38,494 bases of DNA, taken from contig CAZWYY010000039.1 of NCBI GenBank assembly GCA_964638895.1, positions 1-38,494 on the forward strand, written 5' to 3'. The position numbers were made by a program, and so were the translations under genes. Positions 1-8,107 of this stretch are shown in pieces. This DNA comes from JAFGGG01 sp964638895. Lineage in GTDB: Bacteria > Spirochaetota > Spirochaetia > SZUA-6 > RPPD01. The number at the start of each line of letters is the position of its first letter. Within the stretch, counting starts at the first letter, position 1. The notes under the pieces are model-generated. The model had not been told where the DNA came from. It did not search any database and worked only from the letters and a program-made list of their open reading frames with translations.

Positions 1-45
1 ATATGCTTACGTATGAGCCCTCCCTTGGGTACACGCTTCTGTCCA

Positions 46-1419
46 CTAATTAAAGGTTTCGGAAAACCATACGTATTTAAGGATCTGGGCTTCCACGTAA
101 TCCCGGGACAATTCCAGAGAGTACAAGGGAACCGACAGGTATTGCATAACCGGCTGCCATTCGAACTCGAGATAAAGCCCGGTTTCCGGAACCCCGCGCG
201 ATTCCGCCTCACACGACACGGTATAGGTGTATCCCATCTTCGGGAAGAAGCGGCAGGATTCCCACTTCGTATGCTTGTCTATTTTTTCGAGGCTGATGAC
301 GTCCCTTGTATGGTTCATGTTCCTGTCCAGCTCCCGGACCGTAAGCCGGCTGATATGTTCATCCGGATTATTAAGTGCCAGCCGGGGACGGGCTGTTTCG
401 ATAAGCGGATTTCTCAGAAGATAAGGTTGAGAGGTCAACCGGTATTTCCCGTTTTCCAGTAATTCCGGTTCGGCCTTCCGGCTCGCGTCCAGTACAACCA
501 GGTCGCCGGGAAACTCCGCATAATCCGGATTGGGATAACGGCCGACCATCTTGGACAAAATGGCGGCCGGCCACCCCCATCCCTGGTAGGTGTACGCCTG
601 CGGCTCGTAAAAGTGGAAGGTGTACATAATGTTCGCGTCGTCCACGGGGACGAAATTGAGAGGCCCGCGCGCGTACAAGATCCAATCCCAGTCGATTACG
701 AGGAGCCGCTCAACGATGATCAGGTGGTTCGCGTCCTCGCCGCGAATGGCGGCGACGATGTCCTGCGCCAGCGCCTCCCAATCGTCCTTATGGAACCCGG
801 CGGGAGGCCTGGGTTCGTTGAGGATGTCGTAGCCGGCGATGGTCGTCTCGTTGCTGTAACGCCGGGCGATCCTCTTCCACAAGTCGAGGAGCTTTTCCCG
901 GTTGCGCTTGTCCATCCACAGCCTGCCCCCCTTGCCCTCGGATTGAAATCCGCCCGGCGGAATATGCATGTTCAGGATTAAAAGAATATTATTCGCTTTG
1001 GCCCATTTGATATTGGTATCGATCCATTTAAAACCGTCTTCCGCGACAAACCAGTGTTCGTTCATATAAAACCGCACGCAGTTCGCCCCCCAACCGGCGA
1101 TCCGGGCGTAATCTTTTTCTGCGTGATGGGTAAGGGGAATCTTATTATTGTACCATACCTGGTTCCCGAAACAGATACCTTTTAGATAAAGAGGTTTACC
1201 CTTCAGTGCCAGCTCCCGGCCGTGCGCCTTGACAAAATCGGAGTAGACGATTTTACCGGTATGCCCCGTTCCGGGCAGGTTGGCGAAGGAATCCGTGAAT
1301 GATTCCAGAATTGCTTTGGCAATGGCCGGATGATTCTCCGGTATCGGTTGGTAGGTCGAGCACATGCAAACAACACAGCAGATAAATAATAAGGCACAGA
1401 AGCGAAACCGATAAACCAT
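46..1419 (-). CDS. GH5-type glycoside hydrolase, lipoprotein, lacking a visible nucleophile strand
   Basis: Probable exported beta-glycanase-like protein of the GH5 (cellulase) clan. I start it at the second ATG of a pair because AAGGAGGG lies about five bases upstream; this gives 457 aa. The N-terminus is a hydrophobic signal segment rich in Cys (Cys14, 15, 18, 20), suggesting lipidation. GH5 strands are readable: GANCVRFYMNEHW near 111-123, LLILNMH near 147-152, DILNEP with the likely acid/base Glu202, and TFHFYEP with His269. Residues about 300-440 form an inserted beta-rich segment. The reading frame stops right after WFSETFN, where GH5 proteins normally continue into the strand ending in the nucleophile Glu. 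It may therefore be truncated or frameshifted at the window edge, or inactive. The start abuts a truncated MocR-type regulator on the same strand. GH5 fold call fairly sure, activity uncertain. Confidence 0.75.
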   Translation of the reverse strand: MVYRFRFCALLFICCVVCMCSTYQPIPENHPAIAKAILESFTDSFANLPGTGHTGKIVYSDFVKAHGRELALKGKPLYLKGICFGNQVWYNNKIPLTHHAEKDYARIAGWGANCVRFYMNEHWFVAEDGFKWIDTNIKWAKANNILLILNMHIPPGGFQSEGKGGRLWMDKRNREKLLDLWKRIARRYSNETTIAGYDILNEPRPPAGFHKDDWEALAQDIVAAIRGEDANHLIIVERLLVIDWDWILYARGPLNFVPVDDANIMYTFHFYEPQAYTYQGWGWPAAILSKMVGRYPNPDYAEFPGDLVVLDASRKAEPELLENGKYRLTSQPYLLRNPLIETARPRLALNNPDEHISRLTVRELDRNMNHTRDVISLEKIDKHTKWESCRFFPKMGYTYTVSCEAESRGVPETGLYLEFEWQPVMQYLSVPLYSLELSRDYVEAQILKYVWFSETFN

Positions 1420-1447
1420 CATACCCTCCTTTGCTTCTCGCATTGCA

Positions 1448-2065
1448 TATCAGTTTAAATATAAGCTCTATTGCGTTTTGTGTACCGTTGGTAATCAGTA
1501 TCTCATCGGCCGACAGTAAAATACCATGCCGGCGCATCTGATCCGCGATAGATTCCCGAAGAGGCCCGTAGCCTTGGGGGTCTCCGTAACCAAGCATGTC
1601 CCGGCCGTTTGTCCTGAGTATACCGGTTATACAGGATTTAAAATCGTCAACGGGCATTAACGCCGGATCAGGCGACAAGGAGAAAAAGTCGATTCGGTTT
1701 TCCCCGGCTTTTCCCGCTTTATGCCGCCCAGTCGAGTCTATTAATGCGCGGCTTTCCGCCGTGCAAATCTTATCCCAATTCACTATTTCCTTCCGCTGTT
1801 CCCTCCGGGGTAATACCGGGTGAACCCTTTTTCTGACCGTTGTGTATGATCCCGGGCTGCTTTCCGTGTAACCGCGGGCCCACAGTTCCTCGTAGGCTTT
1901 TACCACCGTGGTCCTGTGCACGTCGAGTTTAAACACCAGGACGCGGGTGGACGGAAGTTTATCGCCGGGTTTTAACGTGTTTTCATCTATCATTGCCTTG
2001 ATCCGGTTGAAAATCTGCTTGAAAAGCGGTGTTTTTTGATCATGATCAAGATATAATAAAAGCAT
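1448..2065 (-). pseudogene. Truncated MocR/PdxR-type GntR regulator with partial aminotransferase domain
   Basis: N-terminal winged-helix DNA-binding domain of the GntR family (about residues 5-75, with TPLFKQIFNRI, LKPGDKLPSTR and DVHRTTVVKAYEEL) followed by the beginning of a fold-type I aminotransferase domain (GYGDPQGYGPLRESIADQMRRHG, then ITNGTQNAIELIF). MocR proteins are usually about 450-500 aa and need a later PLP-binding Lys. Here recognisable homology stops after roughly 206 residues, exactly where the leader and start of the GH5 gene begin. The frame runs on to 1253 in unrelated sequence. The start is the ATG at 2065, nine bases after TGGAGG; an upstream TTG is in frame but less likely. 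It may still make a DNA-binding fragment, but the PLP-binding part is missing. Confidence 0.75.
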
Positions 2066-2173
2066 GGACTTATGCCTCCATAGTATGTTCAATAAATGTA
2101 AGGGAAAATCAGTCTACTTGCAACAGCCAATCTTCAATAAAATTGAGCATACCAATTTTACTCTCCATTTAAT

Positions 2174-2203
2174 TTGAAGAAGTAATTCCGGTTGTTATAT
2201 AAT
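2174..2203 (+). promoter_or_regulatory. Sigma70-type promoter for the CAP-domain gene
   Basis: TTGAAG at 2174-2179 and TATAAT at 2198-2203 are 18 bases apart. The -10 box overlaps an ATG at 2202, which argues that translation really begins at the later ATG at 2277, preceded by GGAGAAG. Confidence 0.55.
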
Positions 2204-2276
2204 GAATACAGAATGTGTTAATAACAAACTATCCCCGGTGCGATCAGGGTTCGTGCCGGGATTATGGAGAAGAGTC

Positions 2277-4391
2277 ATGGATGTTCGTGCAAAAATCAGG
2301 GTAACATACCTTTTACCGGTGTTAGTTTTGGCTTTGTCCGCAGGCATCGTTGCCGGTCCATCCGCGGAGTCGTCATCCGGCGCGGGTTTCGGCGAGCCGC
2401 TTTCGGTGTTAACGGCTAAGCAAGAGATATCCGAAATCAACCGGGCCTATTTCCGTTACCTGGACCTACTAGCGGAGTTCAATCAGAACAAACTGGAGTA
2501 CTTCAGGCGCGGCCTGGGCTGGCAGAACGGCGCGTATTACGGTTTTGAATCCGGCAGATACGGGCTCTATTTCAGCAAAGACCAGATGGGTATCAAGGAA
2601 TATGACAAACAGGGCGGGATGATCACGGCGCTTTACCTCAATCTGGACAAGGAGGTGCAGTACGCCACCCTGGACAGCCCAGGGAACTATAAAATGGGGC
2701 TGGGACTGAAAAACGGATCTTTGCACTGGTTGGAATGGAGGTTCGCGGACGGCTCCGCCCTTACCGTGAGCAAGGATTTAATCCGGGTCTCTTTCGCGGA
2801 CAACGCGTATTATTATATGCTCTATAATAATAACGACGAGCCGACCCTCTCCCTAAGCCCCGCGCTTTCCCGTTTTCTATTTTCCGGTGGAGATCGGCGG
2901 GGCGGCGGCTCGCAGACCGCGGCCGACAACAGCGCCCCGGACCGTGCCAAGCGGATCCTAAACCTTATAGATGATGATTATCCCAATCTCTATTTTACCA
3001 GGATACTAAAGCAAGCCCTTAAAAGCGGGATTGATATCAGGGACCGGGACGCGCTGGCTTACTTCTGTGTAAGCTGGTTTCGAGGTTCCGTGGGCCTGGG
3101 CGCGTTGCCCGTAAACGTGCTGCTTAAAAAAGCGGCGCAGAATCACGCGGATTATCTGATCGCCAACGGCGTGGTAAAAAAAATGTTGGCCTGGGATGTA
3201 AAAAAAATCAACATAAACGATTACCTGGAACTGCATAACGAGATCGCGGGGAAAAAGCTGTTTACCGGTCAGCATGTTCCCGACCGCACGGAATATACGG
3301 GGTACGGCCGTAACGCCTCCGAGACCGCGAACCTCTCCCGCACCGACCCGCTTTCCAGCATGATCGGCTGGTTCCATTCCATTTATCACCGCCGGCCGTT
3401 TATCGATATCCGGGCCATAGCATTCGGCTATGCCCAAAGCATAAACGCCGAAAAGCCGGACGGAGACGACAGAGGTCTTATAGAAAGCGCGGACATCGCC
3501 AACTGGGGGTACGACTGGCGGACGAAGAGTGAGCGGATCTATTTTTATCCGGCCAGGGATGAGAAACTTGTGCCGTATGCCTGGGCGGCTTATGAGGCCC
3601 CCGATCCCTTTCCGGGGGACGCGGGCTCTACGGGTCCGCCCATCAGCGCCTCTTTTACTTCGGAAGACTACCGGGGCGGCAGCCTTACTTTGTTCGATGA
3701 ATATGGAAAGCAGGTGCCCTGTCTGAGCACCGATGTGCTGCCGGCGGGGAATAATTTTATCGAGATCACGCCCGCCGATCCCCTGCGGCCCGGCGGACGC
3801 TACACGGTCCGTTTTGATTATAAGGGCGGCAGCATCAGCTACGATTTTTTTACCGCGCCGCTTAATCCCGCCGAGACCGAAATCAATGGATTTGTCGGCG
3901 AACTGTGCCGGAGTTTTGACCTGCGCGACCCGGAATTTGACGTTCGGGCAGCGGTGGCACTGGGTAAGAAAAAGGGCGCGTTGGAGGTAAAGGGCACGGG
4001 CGGGCAAAAGACGGTGTTCGACGAGAAATACGGCTTTTCCGTTTCCGTACCAGACGGTTGGGAGGTTGTGATGCAGCGGGACTGGCAGGAGGTGCTGCTG
4101 AAGAAATCGTATTACAGCATCAATCTGTTTTTATACGCCAAGGGCCGTGAGGCCACGCCGCAGAGCGTCATGCAAAACCTCGGTAAAAATGTCGAATATA
4201 AACGTTTAGGCACCCAAACCGCGCGCAGCGCGGAGCTTGAAGGCTACAGGGCCGAGTATTCGTGGAAATATGACAACAAGGTGATTCATTACTATTGTGT
4301 CTTCGGCGACTATGCCCTGGGAATCTACGGCTATGGGGTTACGGATTTCGAGATGAGGCAGGTATTCGAATCGTTTAAAAGTGCCGAATGA
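2277..4391 (+). CDS. Exported CAP/SCP-domain protein with C-terminal extension
   Basis: Secreted or periplasmic protein of 704 aa. The start at 2277 has GGAGA upstream and gives a clean signal peptide (MDVRAKIRV, then a hydrophobic run ending near VAG). A CAP (cysteine-rich secretory protein superfamily) domain lies at about residues 265-395: FRGSVGLGALP, KKAAQNHADYL, the metal-site-like ELHNE, FTGQHVPDR and SIYHRRP. Upstream is about 230 residues of beta-rich sequence I do not recognise. Downstream, residues about 450-570 look like an Ig-like region, and the last 120 residues (GFSVSVPDGWEVV onward) resemble the small PsbP/DUF1795-like fold. Bacterial CAP proteins have varied and mostly unproven roles, so I give no enzymatic function. 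It stands alone; its convergent neighbour ends 78 bases away. Confidence 0.8.
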   Translation: MDVRAKIRVTYLLPVLVLALSAGIVAGPSAESSSGAGFGEPLSVLTAKQEISEINRAYFRYLDLLAEFNQNKLEYFRRGLGWQNGAYYGFESGRYGLYFSKDQMGIKEYDKQGGMITALYLNLDKEVQYATLDSPGNYKMGLGLKNGSLHWLEWRFADGSALTVSKDLIRVSFADNAYYYMLYNNNDEPTLSLSPALSRFLFSGGDRRGGGSQTAADNSAPDRAKRILNLIDDDYPNLYFTRILKQALKSGIDIRDRDALAYFCVSWFRGSVGLGALPVNVLLKKAAQNHADYLIANGVVKKMLAWDVKKININDYLELHNEIAGKKLFTGQHVPDRTEYTGYGRNASETANLSRTDPLSSMIGWFHSIYHRRPFIDIRAIAFGYAQSINAEKPDGDDRGLIESADIANWGYDWRTKSERIYFYPARDEKLVPYAWAAYEAPDPFPGDAGSTGPPISASFTSEDYRGGSLTLFDEYGKQVPCLSTDVLPAGNNFIEITPADPLRPGGRYTVRFDYKGGSISYDFFTAPLNPAETEINGFVGELCRSFDLRDPEFDVRAAVALGKKKGALEVKGTGGQKTVFDEKYGFSVSVPDGWEVVMQRDWQEVLLKKSYYSINLFLYAKGREATPQSVMQNLGKNVEYKRLGTQTARSAELEGYRAEYSWKYDNKVIHYYCVFGDYALGIYGYGVTDFEMRQVFESFKSAE

Positions 4392-4469
4392 AGCGCGCTT
4401 GCAGTGGAAACTCCGATTATCCTTTCTTTGGCCGCACCGGCAGGTATATCTCCGTGCGACGCCTTACTG

Positions 4470-5348
4470 TCAGCTCGGCACGCCCTCAGCGGCCCACACC
4501 TCACTCAGGTCATCGGGCGCCTTGATGAAATCCGGCTTTTCATAGATCCGTGTTATTGTATTATGATTCCTGCCGGGATGAACAGACAGGACGGCAAGTT
4601 CGTCGAGACGGGCCAGTTCGGTATCCGTAAGGTCTTTCACCTCTTTGGCCTTGACCCCGGCCCAGAAATCCCAAGGAAGCATGGGCAACTTGTTAAGCGC
4701 CCCGATATCCAGCAGGAAATTACTTTTGACATAGTCGATTCCCCACCAGTCAAGCATCCCGAAAAGAGACGGATCGATTTTATGCTCCCGGCACTGGAGC
4801 CAGGCCCTGCCGCCGAAAATGAACTGTTCCTCCGGCATATCGGCCGGATCAAATCCAATATGCAGTTTTTCAACCTGCAGCTCATCAAGCTGTGCGTCCG
4901 TCATAACCCAGCGCCTCTGTGCGCCGTCCCAGTACTCACAGATCCAATGATCGATATATTTTCCCTGCTCAAAGTAACAGGCAAATCCGCAGCGCGGTCG
5001 CGCGGGCGTACCTTTATGCCGCAGTAAAGAACATAAGAAAACAGCATAGTCACGGCAGGTGCCCGTAAGATGATGTTCATACGCGGTTTGCCTGTTAAGG
5101 ATTTTATACCCCGATTCCCGTAGATGGCGCAGTTTTTCGTTCATACTTCTCAGGTTTGCCTCCCGCCAGCTTTGTTCCGTCTGGGTAAGTCCGTATGCCG
5201 GCAGCCAATGCAGGTGCACCAGGCAGTTTTGTACGATAAGCCGCAGTTTGCGCGGATCTTCCGGCAGGCTTGTCAACATTGACAGGTATGGGCCCGGATC
5301 ACTCATTAGACCGTGTTCCCGGTAGTAATCTAAAACGCTTTTGGTCAT
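4470..5348 (-). CDS. Transglutaminase-like superfamily protein
   Basis: Cytoplasmic protein of 292 aa with a transglutaminase/papain-like catalytic core. TGTCRDYAVFLCSLLR gives the nucleophile Cys98, YIDHWICEYWD gives His134 and WVMTDAQLD gives Asp151, in the standard C-H-D order and spacing. The rest contains conserved-looking helices and a Trp-rich stretch (MLDWWGIDYV). The start at 5348 is chosen because AAGGAGG lies five bases upstream; the longer frame to 5441 has no ribosome site. Related proteins act as peptidases, amidases or deglycosylases, so the substrate is unknown. No signal peptide is visible. Confidence 0.75.
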   Translation of the reverse strand: MTKSVLDYYREHGLMSDPGPYLSMLTSLPEDPRKLRLIVQNCLVHLHWLPAYGLTQTEQSWREANLRSMNEKLRHLRESGYKILNRQTAYEHHLTGTCRDYAVFLCSLLRHKGTPARPRCGFACYFEQGKYIDHWICEYWDGAQRRWVMTDAQLDELQVEKLHIGFDPADMPEEQFIFGGRAWLQCREHKIDPSLFGMLDWWGIDYVKSNFLLDIGALNKLPMLPWDFWAGVKAKEVKDLTDTELARLDELAVLSVHPGRNHNTITRIYEKPDFIKAPDDLSEVWAAEGVPS

Positions 5349-5471
5349 AGTTACCTCCTTATAACCGGAATATACAATGATCTTGTTTTTGTTTCTTGAT
5401 TTTTTATGCGGAGATATGAAAGTATGGCGAAGCAAACCCATACAGTAGTATAGATACTTACAATTTAGTTA

Positions 5472-5491
5472 AGCATATGCTATAGTATAAT
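5472..5491 (+). promoter_or_regulatory. Palindrome and -10 box before the two-gene nucleotidyltransferase unit
   Basis: AGCATATGCT (5472-5481) is a perfect 10-base palindrome directly followed by overlapping -10 candidates, TATAGT at 5481-5486 and TATAAT at 5486-5491. The nearest ATG is at 5495, so a transcript from here would be leaderless or would start translation at a later ATG. The palindrome could be an autoregulatory operator; this is inference. Confidence 0.35.
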
Positions 5492-5494
5492 GAT

Positions 5495-5683
5495 ATGAAA
5501 GTAGATCGCGGCATTACCTATCTGGGCAAAATGCCGGAAAACGATTATGGGTACGTTAATTTATCTCCGGCGGAAAGGATGTCCCTCATGTGGGAGCTTA
5601 CCGCTGAAATCTGGTCACTTGGTCAATCCGCTTATGTTAAACGAAGATTACAAAGAAATATTACAAATCTTATTAGAAAGTGA
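5495..5683 (+). CDS. Small helical partner protein of a nucleotidyltransferase
   Basis: A 62-residue protein with the pattern NLSPAERMSLMWELTAEIWSL followed by a basic tail (KRRLQRNITNLIRK). Small proteins of this shape often sit directly upstream of and overlap a nucleotidyltransferase, an arrangement resembling toxin-antitoxin or abortive-infection pairs. The end overlaps the start of the next gene by 50 bases in another frame, implying translational coupling. There is no Shine-Dalgarno before the ATG at 5495. An alternative start is the ATG at 5531, which would leave about 50 residues. Function is not established by sequence. Confidence 0.55.
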   Translation: MKVDRGITYLGKMPENDYGYVNLSPAERMSLMWELTAEIWSLGQSAYVKRRLQRNITNLIRK

Positions 5684-6077
5684 GGTCAAATTCCTCATCG
5701 TGGGCGCCTATGCTTTAGGTGTTCACGGCTATCCGCGGGCTACCGGTGATATCGATATATGGGTGGAGGCGTCAAGCCGTAATTCAAAAAAAATATATTC
5801 AGCGTTACTCAAGTTTGGTTCTCCTATGGATGATATTACTGAAAAAACGTTTGAGGAAAATGAAATAGTCTTTCAGATAGGTGTAGCGCCTCGTCGAATT
5901 GATATAATAACACATATAGATGGTATCAACTTTATAGATGCCTATCGGAGAAAAAAGCTGGTTGAGATTGATGATTTACGAATTCCCTTCATCTCTAAGG
6001 CCGATCTTATTAAAAATAAAGAATCAACCGGTCGGGAAAAAGACTTGCTGGATGCTCGTTATTTAAGACAAAATTAA
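5634..6077 (+). CDS. Nucleotidyltransferase-fold protein (AbiEii/DUF6036-like)
   Basis: A 147-residue protein of the DNA polymerase beta-like nucleotidyltransferase superfamily. VKFLIVGAYALGVHGYPRATGDIDIWVE carries the metal-binding pair Asp39 and Asp41, and the third acidic residue is probably Asp90 in RIDIITHI. The C-terminal half (IPFISKADLIKNKESTGREKDLLDARYL) is typical of the AbiEii/MNT-like branch. I begin at 5634 (MLNEDYKEIL), inside the previous gene, because homology starts there and the longer frame from 5547 is its out-of-frame shadow. Base composition is more AT-rich than the neighbours, which fits an accessory, mobile-type module. Possible role: toxin or RNA-modifying partner of the upstream small protein. 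Confidence 0.75.
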   Translation: MLNEDYKEILQILLESEVKFLIVGAYALGVHGYPRATGDIDIWVEASSRNSKKIYSALLKFGSPMDDITEKTFEENEIVFQIGVAPRRIDIITHIDGINFIDAYRRKKLVEIDDLRIPFISKADLIKNKESTGREKDLLDARYLRQN

Positions 6078-6123
6078 ACACGTGCCCCCTGAATTAAAAT
6101 CAGCCGCCGTAAATGCAATATTC

Positions 6124-6168
6124 TTGACATCAGGTATTACAAAGTATTATATTATTACAAAGTATTAC
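6124..6168 (+). promoter_or_regulatory. Promoter with double direct-repeat operator for the RHH-znu operon
   Basis: TTGACA at 6124-6129 has -10 candidates TTATAT (6147-6152, spacing 17) or TATATT (6148-6153, spacing 18). Two copies of the 15-mer TATTACAAAGTATTA, at 6135-6149 and 6153-6167, cover the -10 region and the start of transcription, spaced 18 bases apart. Each contains two RTATTA half-sites 10 bases apart. Tandem short half-sites are how ribbon-helix-helix dimers usually bind, so the first gene product probably represses its own operon here. Confidence 0.6.
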
Positions 6169-6182
6169 CAAGGACCCGGAAA

Positions 6183-6467
6183 ATGAACGAACATAAAAAA
6201 GAAGAAGTAATCACCTTCAAGGTGGATGAATCCCTGGCCAGGGTGCTGAAAGGCATCCCCAACCGCAGTGAGTTTATCCGCAGCGCCGTATTAAACGCGC
6301 TTGACAACAGTTGCCCGCTGTGCAAGGGATTGGGGACCTTCACCCCGGAACAATGGAAGCATTGGGACGCCTTCAGCCGCGAGCATCCGCTTGAGGAGTG
6401 TGATGACTGCCATACCCTGCGCCTGGTCTGTAAGCATGAACAGGAGGAATCCCATGATGAACATTAA
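6183..6467 (+). CDS. Ribbon-helix-helix regulator with Cys/His metal-binding tail
   Basis: A 94-residue protein. Residues 8-40 (EVITFKVDESLARVLKGI, NRSEFIRSAVLNAL) match the CopG/NikR ribbon-helix-helix fold: a beta strand followed by two helices. The tail holds Cys44, Cys47, His60, His68, Cys73, Cys76, His77, Cys83 and His85, arranged as CPLC, CDDC and CKH, a plausible zinc site. It heads the operon for a zinc-type ABC transporter and its end overlaps znuA by 14 bases. I infer a metal-sensing repressor acting at the double repeat 15 bases upstream, analogous in logic to NikR but with a different sensing domain. Metal identity is not proven. Confidence 0.7.
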   Translation: MNEHKKEEVITFKVDESLARVLKGIPNRSEFIRSAVLNALDNSCPLCKGLGTFTPEQWKHWDAFSREHPLEECDDCHTLRLVCKHEQEESHDEH

Positions 6468-7344
6468 AGCGTGGGCCGCGCCGGTTTTTATCTCCCTGCT
6501 GTTGTTACTTTCCTGCAGCGGTGAGCGGACCTCAGAGAAACTCCAGGTTGTAGCGGGCATTACGCCCCAGAAGTATATTCTGGACCGCCTGGGCGGCGAT
6601 TACCTGGATGTAAGCGTGTTGGTGGCTCCCGGGGAAGATCCCCATATGTACAACGCCACACCGCGACAGATGGACAGGCTGTTAAGCGCCGGGGCGTTTT
6701 TTGTTAGCGGCCTGGAATTTGAGGATGTATTGGTCAACAAGCTTAAACCCCAACTGCAGGGGGTGCTGCTGATAAATACCATACAGGATATCAAACTCCG
6801 GACGTTTAAGGACGTGGTGGACGCAGGGAATAACCCCGGTGACACCCACGGGCACGGCATAGAAGACCCCCATACCTGGCTTGACCCTCTGCTTTTTGCC
6901 CGGCAGGCTAAAACCATAAGCGACGCTTTGTGTGAGTTGGACCCCGCTCATGCCGGTGCGTACAGGAAAAATTATGAGATCTTATCTCGTGAACTTAAGG
7001 CCCTGAATGAAAAGATCGCCATGTTGCTTCTCCCGGTGAAGGGCGGGATCATGTTCGTATACCACCCGGCGTTCGGGTATTTTGCCGACGCCTACGGCCT
7101 GGTCCAGGTGGCCGTGGAGGCCGAGGGTAAAAACACCGGTACGGCGGAGCTGGAACGGACCATAGGATTCATAAAACAGAAGGGGGTGAAGGTCATTTTT
7201 TCCCAGCCGCAGAACCCGGAGTCAAGCGTGCGCTCTTTGGCCGAGGCTTTGAATCTGAAAATTGTGGTATTGGACCCCCTGGCGTATGATTACCCGAAAA
7301 ACCTGCTTGCCATGGCAGCGGAAATCAAGCAGGCGCTGGAATAA
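6454..7344 (+). CDS. znuA: Zinc/manganese ABC transporter substrate-binding lipoprotein
   Basis: Extracytoplasmic metal-binding protein of the cluster A-I family (ZnuA/TroA/AdcA), 296 aa. The lipobox LLSC places the lipid-carrying Cys at 21. Metal ligands fit the family: His64 in EDPHMYNATPRQ, His140 in EDPHTWLDP, His204 in VYHPAFGYFADAYGL, and an acidic ligand at Asp274 in VVLDPLAYDYP. A short His-containing loop (THGHG, 131-135) favours zinc over manganese, though it is far shorter than the His loops of enterobacterial ZnuA. AGGAGG lies just before the paired ATGs at 6454/6457. It is the second gene of the RHH-znuA-znuC-znuB operon. Confidence 0.88.
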   Translation: MMNIKAWAAPVFISLLLLLSCSGERTSEKLQVVAGITPQKYILDRLGGDYLDVSVLVAPGEDPHMYNATPRQMDRLLSAGAFFVSGLEFEDVLVNKLKPQLQGVLLINTIQDIKLRTFKDVVDAGNNPGDTHGHGIEDPHTWLDPLLFARQAKTISDALCELDPAHAGAYRKNYEILSRELKALNEKIAMLLLPVKGGIMFVYHPAFGYFADAYGLVQVAVEAEGKNTGTAELERTIGFIKQKGVKVIFSQPQNPESSVRSLAEALNLKIVVLDPLAYDYPKNLLAMAAEIKQALE

Positions 7345-7357
7345 CCGGAAAAACCTG

Positions 7358-8107
7358 ATGAAAAAAAATACGGTAGTATCTTTTAAACATGTATCGTTCT
7401 CGTATAACAGCCACGCGGTGTTCAATGACGTGAATCTGGCGATAGAGCAGGGCGGTTTTATTTCGGTTATCGGTCCCAACGGCGGTGGCAAGACCACCCT
7501 GCTGCGGCTTATCCTGGGTTTGGTAAAACCGCAGCGCGGCCGGATACAGGTTTTCGGTACCCTTCCGCAGAAGGCCCGCATGCAAATCGGGTATGTGGCA
7601 CAGTACTCCACCTTCGACGAGCTTTTTCCCGTCACCGCGCTTGAGGTCGTACTTATGGGCAGGCTGGGCGCAAGTATTACGGGAAGGTATAACGGCCGTG
7701 ACCGTGAACGGGCGGCGGCCTGCCTGGCTGAGGTGGGGCTGGCAAACGCGGGGCATGTCCCCTTTGCCGAGCTTTCCGGCGGGCAAAGACAGCGGGTGCT
7801 GATTGCCAGGGCGCTGGTTACCGAACCCAGCCTGTTGCTGTTGGATGAGCCGACCTCCAATATAGACGTGGCCGTAGAGCGGAAGTTCGTCACCGTGCTG
7901 GAAGAGTTGCACCGGAAAATGACCGTTATTATGGTTACCCATGATGTGGGTTTTGCCTCACACCTGGTACAGAGCGTGATCTGTGTAAATAAAACAGTGG
8001 CCCTGCATCCCACCAGCACGCTTACCACTGAAGTAATAAATGAAATGTACGGAAACAAAATGGCGATTATCCAGCATGACAAGTACTGCGAAGATGAGGA
8101 TAATTGA
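7358..8107 (+). CDS. znuC: Zinc/manganese ABC transporter ATP-binding protein
   Basis: ATPase subunit of the metal importer, 249 aa. Walker A is GPNGGGKTT (39-47), the signature is LSGGQRQR (139-146), Walker B is LLLLDEPTSNID, and the switch His sits in MVTHDVG. Family length is normal. The start is the ATG at 7358, 13 bases after znuA ends, with only a weak GGAA ribosome site, so translational coupling is likely. The next gene overlaps its stop by four bases (TTGA). Confidence 0.9.
   Translation: MKKNTVVSFKHVSFSYNSHAVFNDVNLAIEQGGFISVIGPNGGGKTTLLRLILGLVKPQRGRIQVFGTLPQKARMQIGYVAQYSTFDELFPVTALEVVLMGRLGASITGRYNGRDRERAAACLAEVGLANAGHVPFAELSGGQRQRVLIARALVTEPSLLLLDEPTSNIDVAVERKFVTVLEELHRKMTVIMVTHDVGFASHLVQSVICVNKTVALHPTSTLTTEVINEMYGNKMAIIQHDKYCEDEDN

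Noticed and set aside
1..45. Continuation of the GH5 protein in another frame at positions 1-45
   Set aside because: Neither alternative frame gives a convincing G-E-F type nucleophile strand in the few visible codons, so no frameshift can be claimed.
2036..2049. Perfect 14-base palindrome TTGATCATGATCAA
   Set aside because: It lies inside the MocR coding sequence (LDHDQ codons) and is more simply explained by codon content than as an operator.
3006..4007. Long open frame antisense to the CAP-domain gene
   Set aside because: Shadow of a well-supported gene; its translation has no domain signal and an Arg/Pro-rich bias typical of antisense frames.
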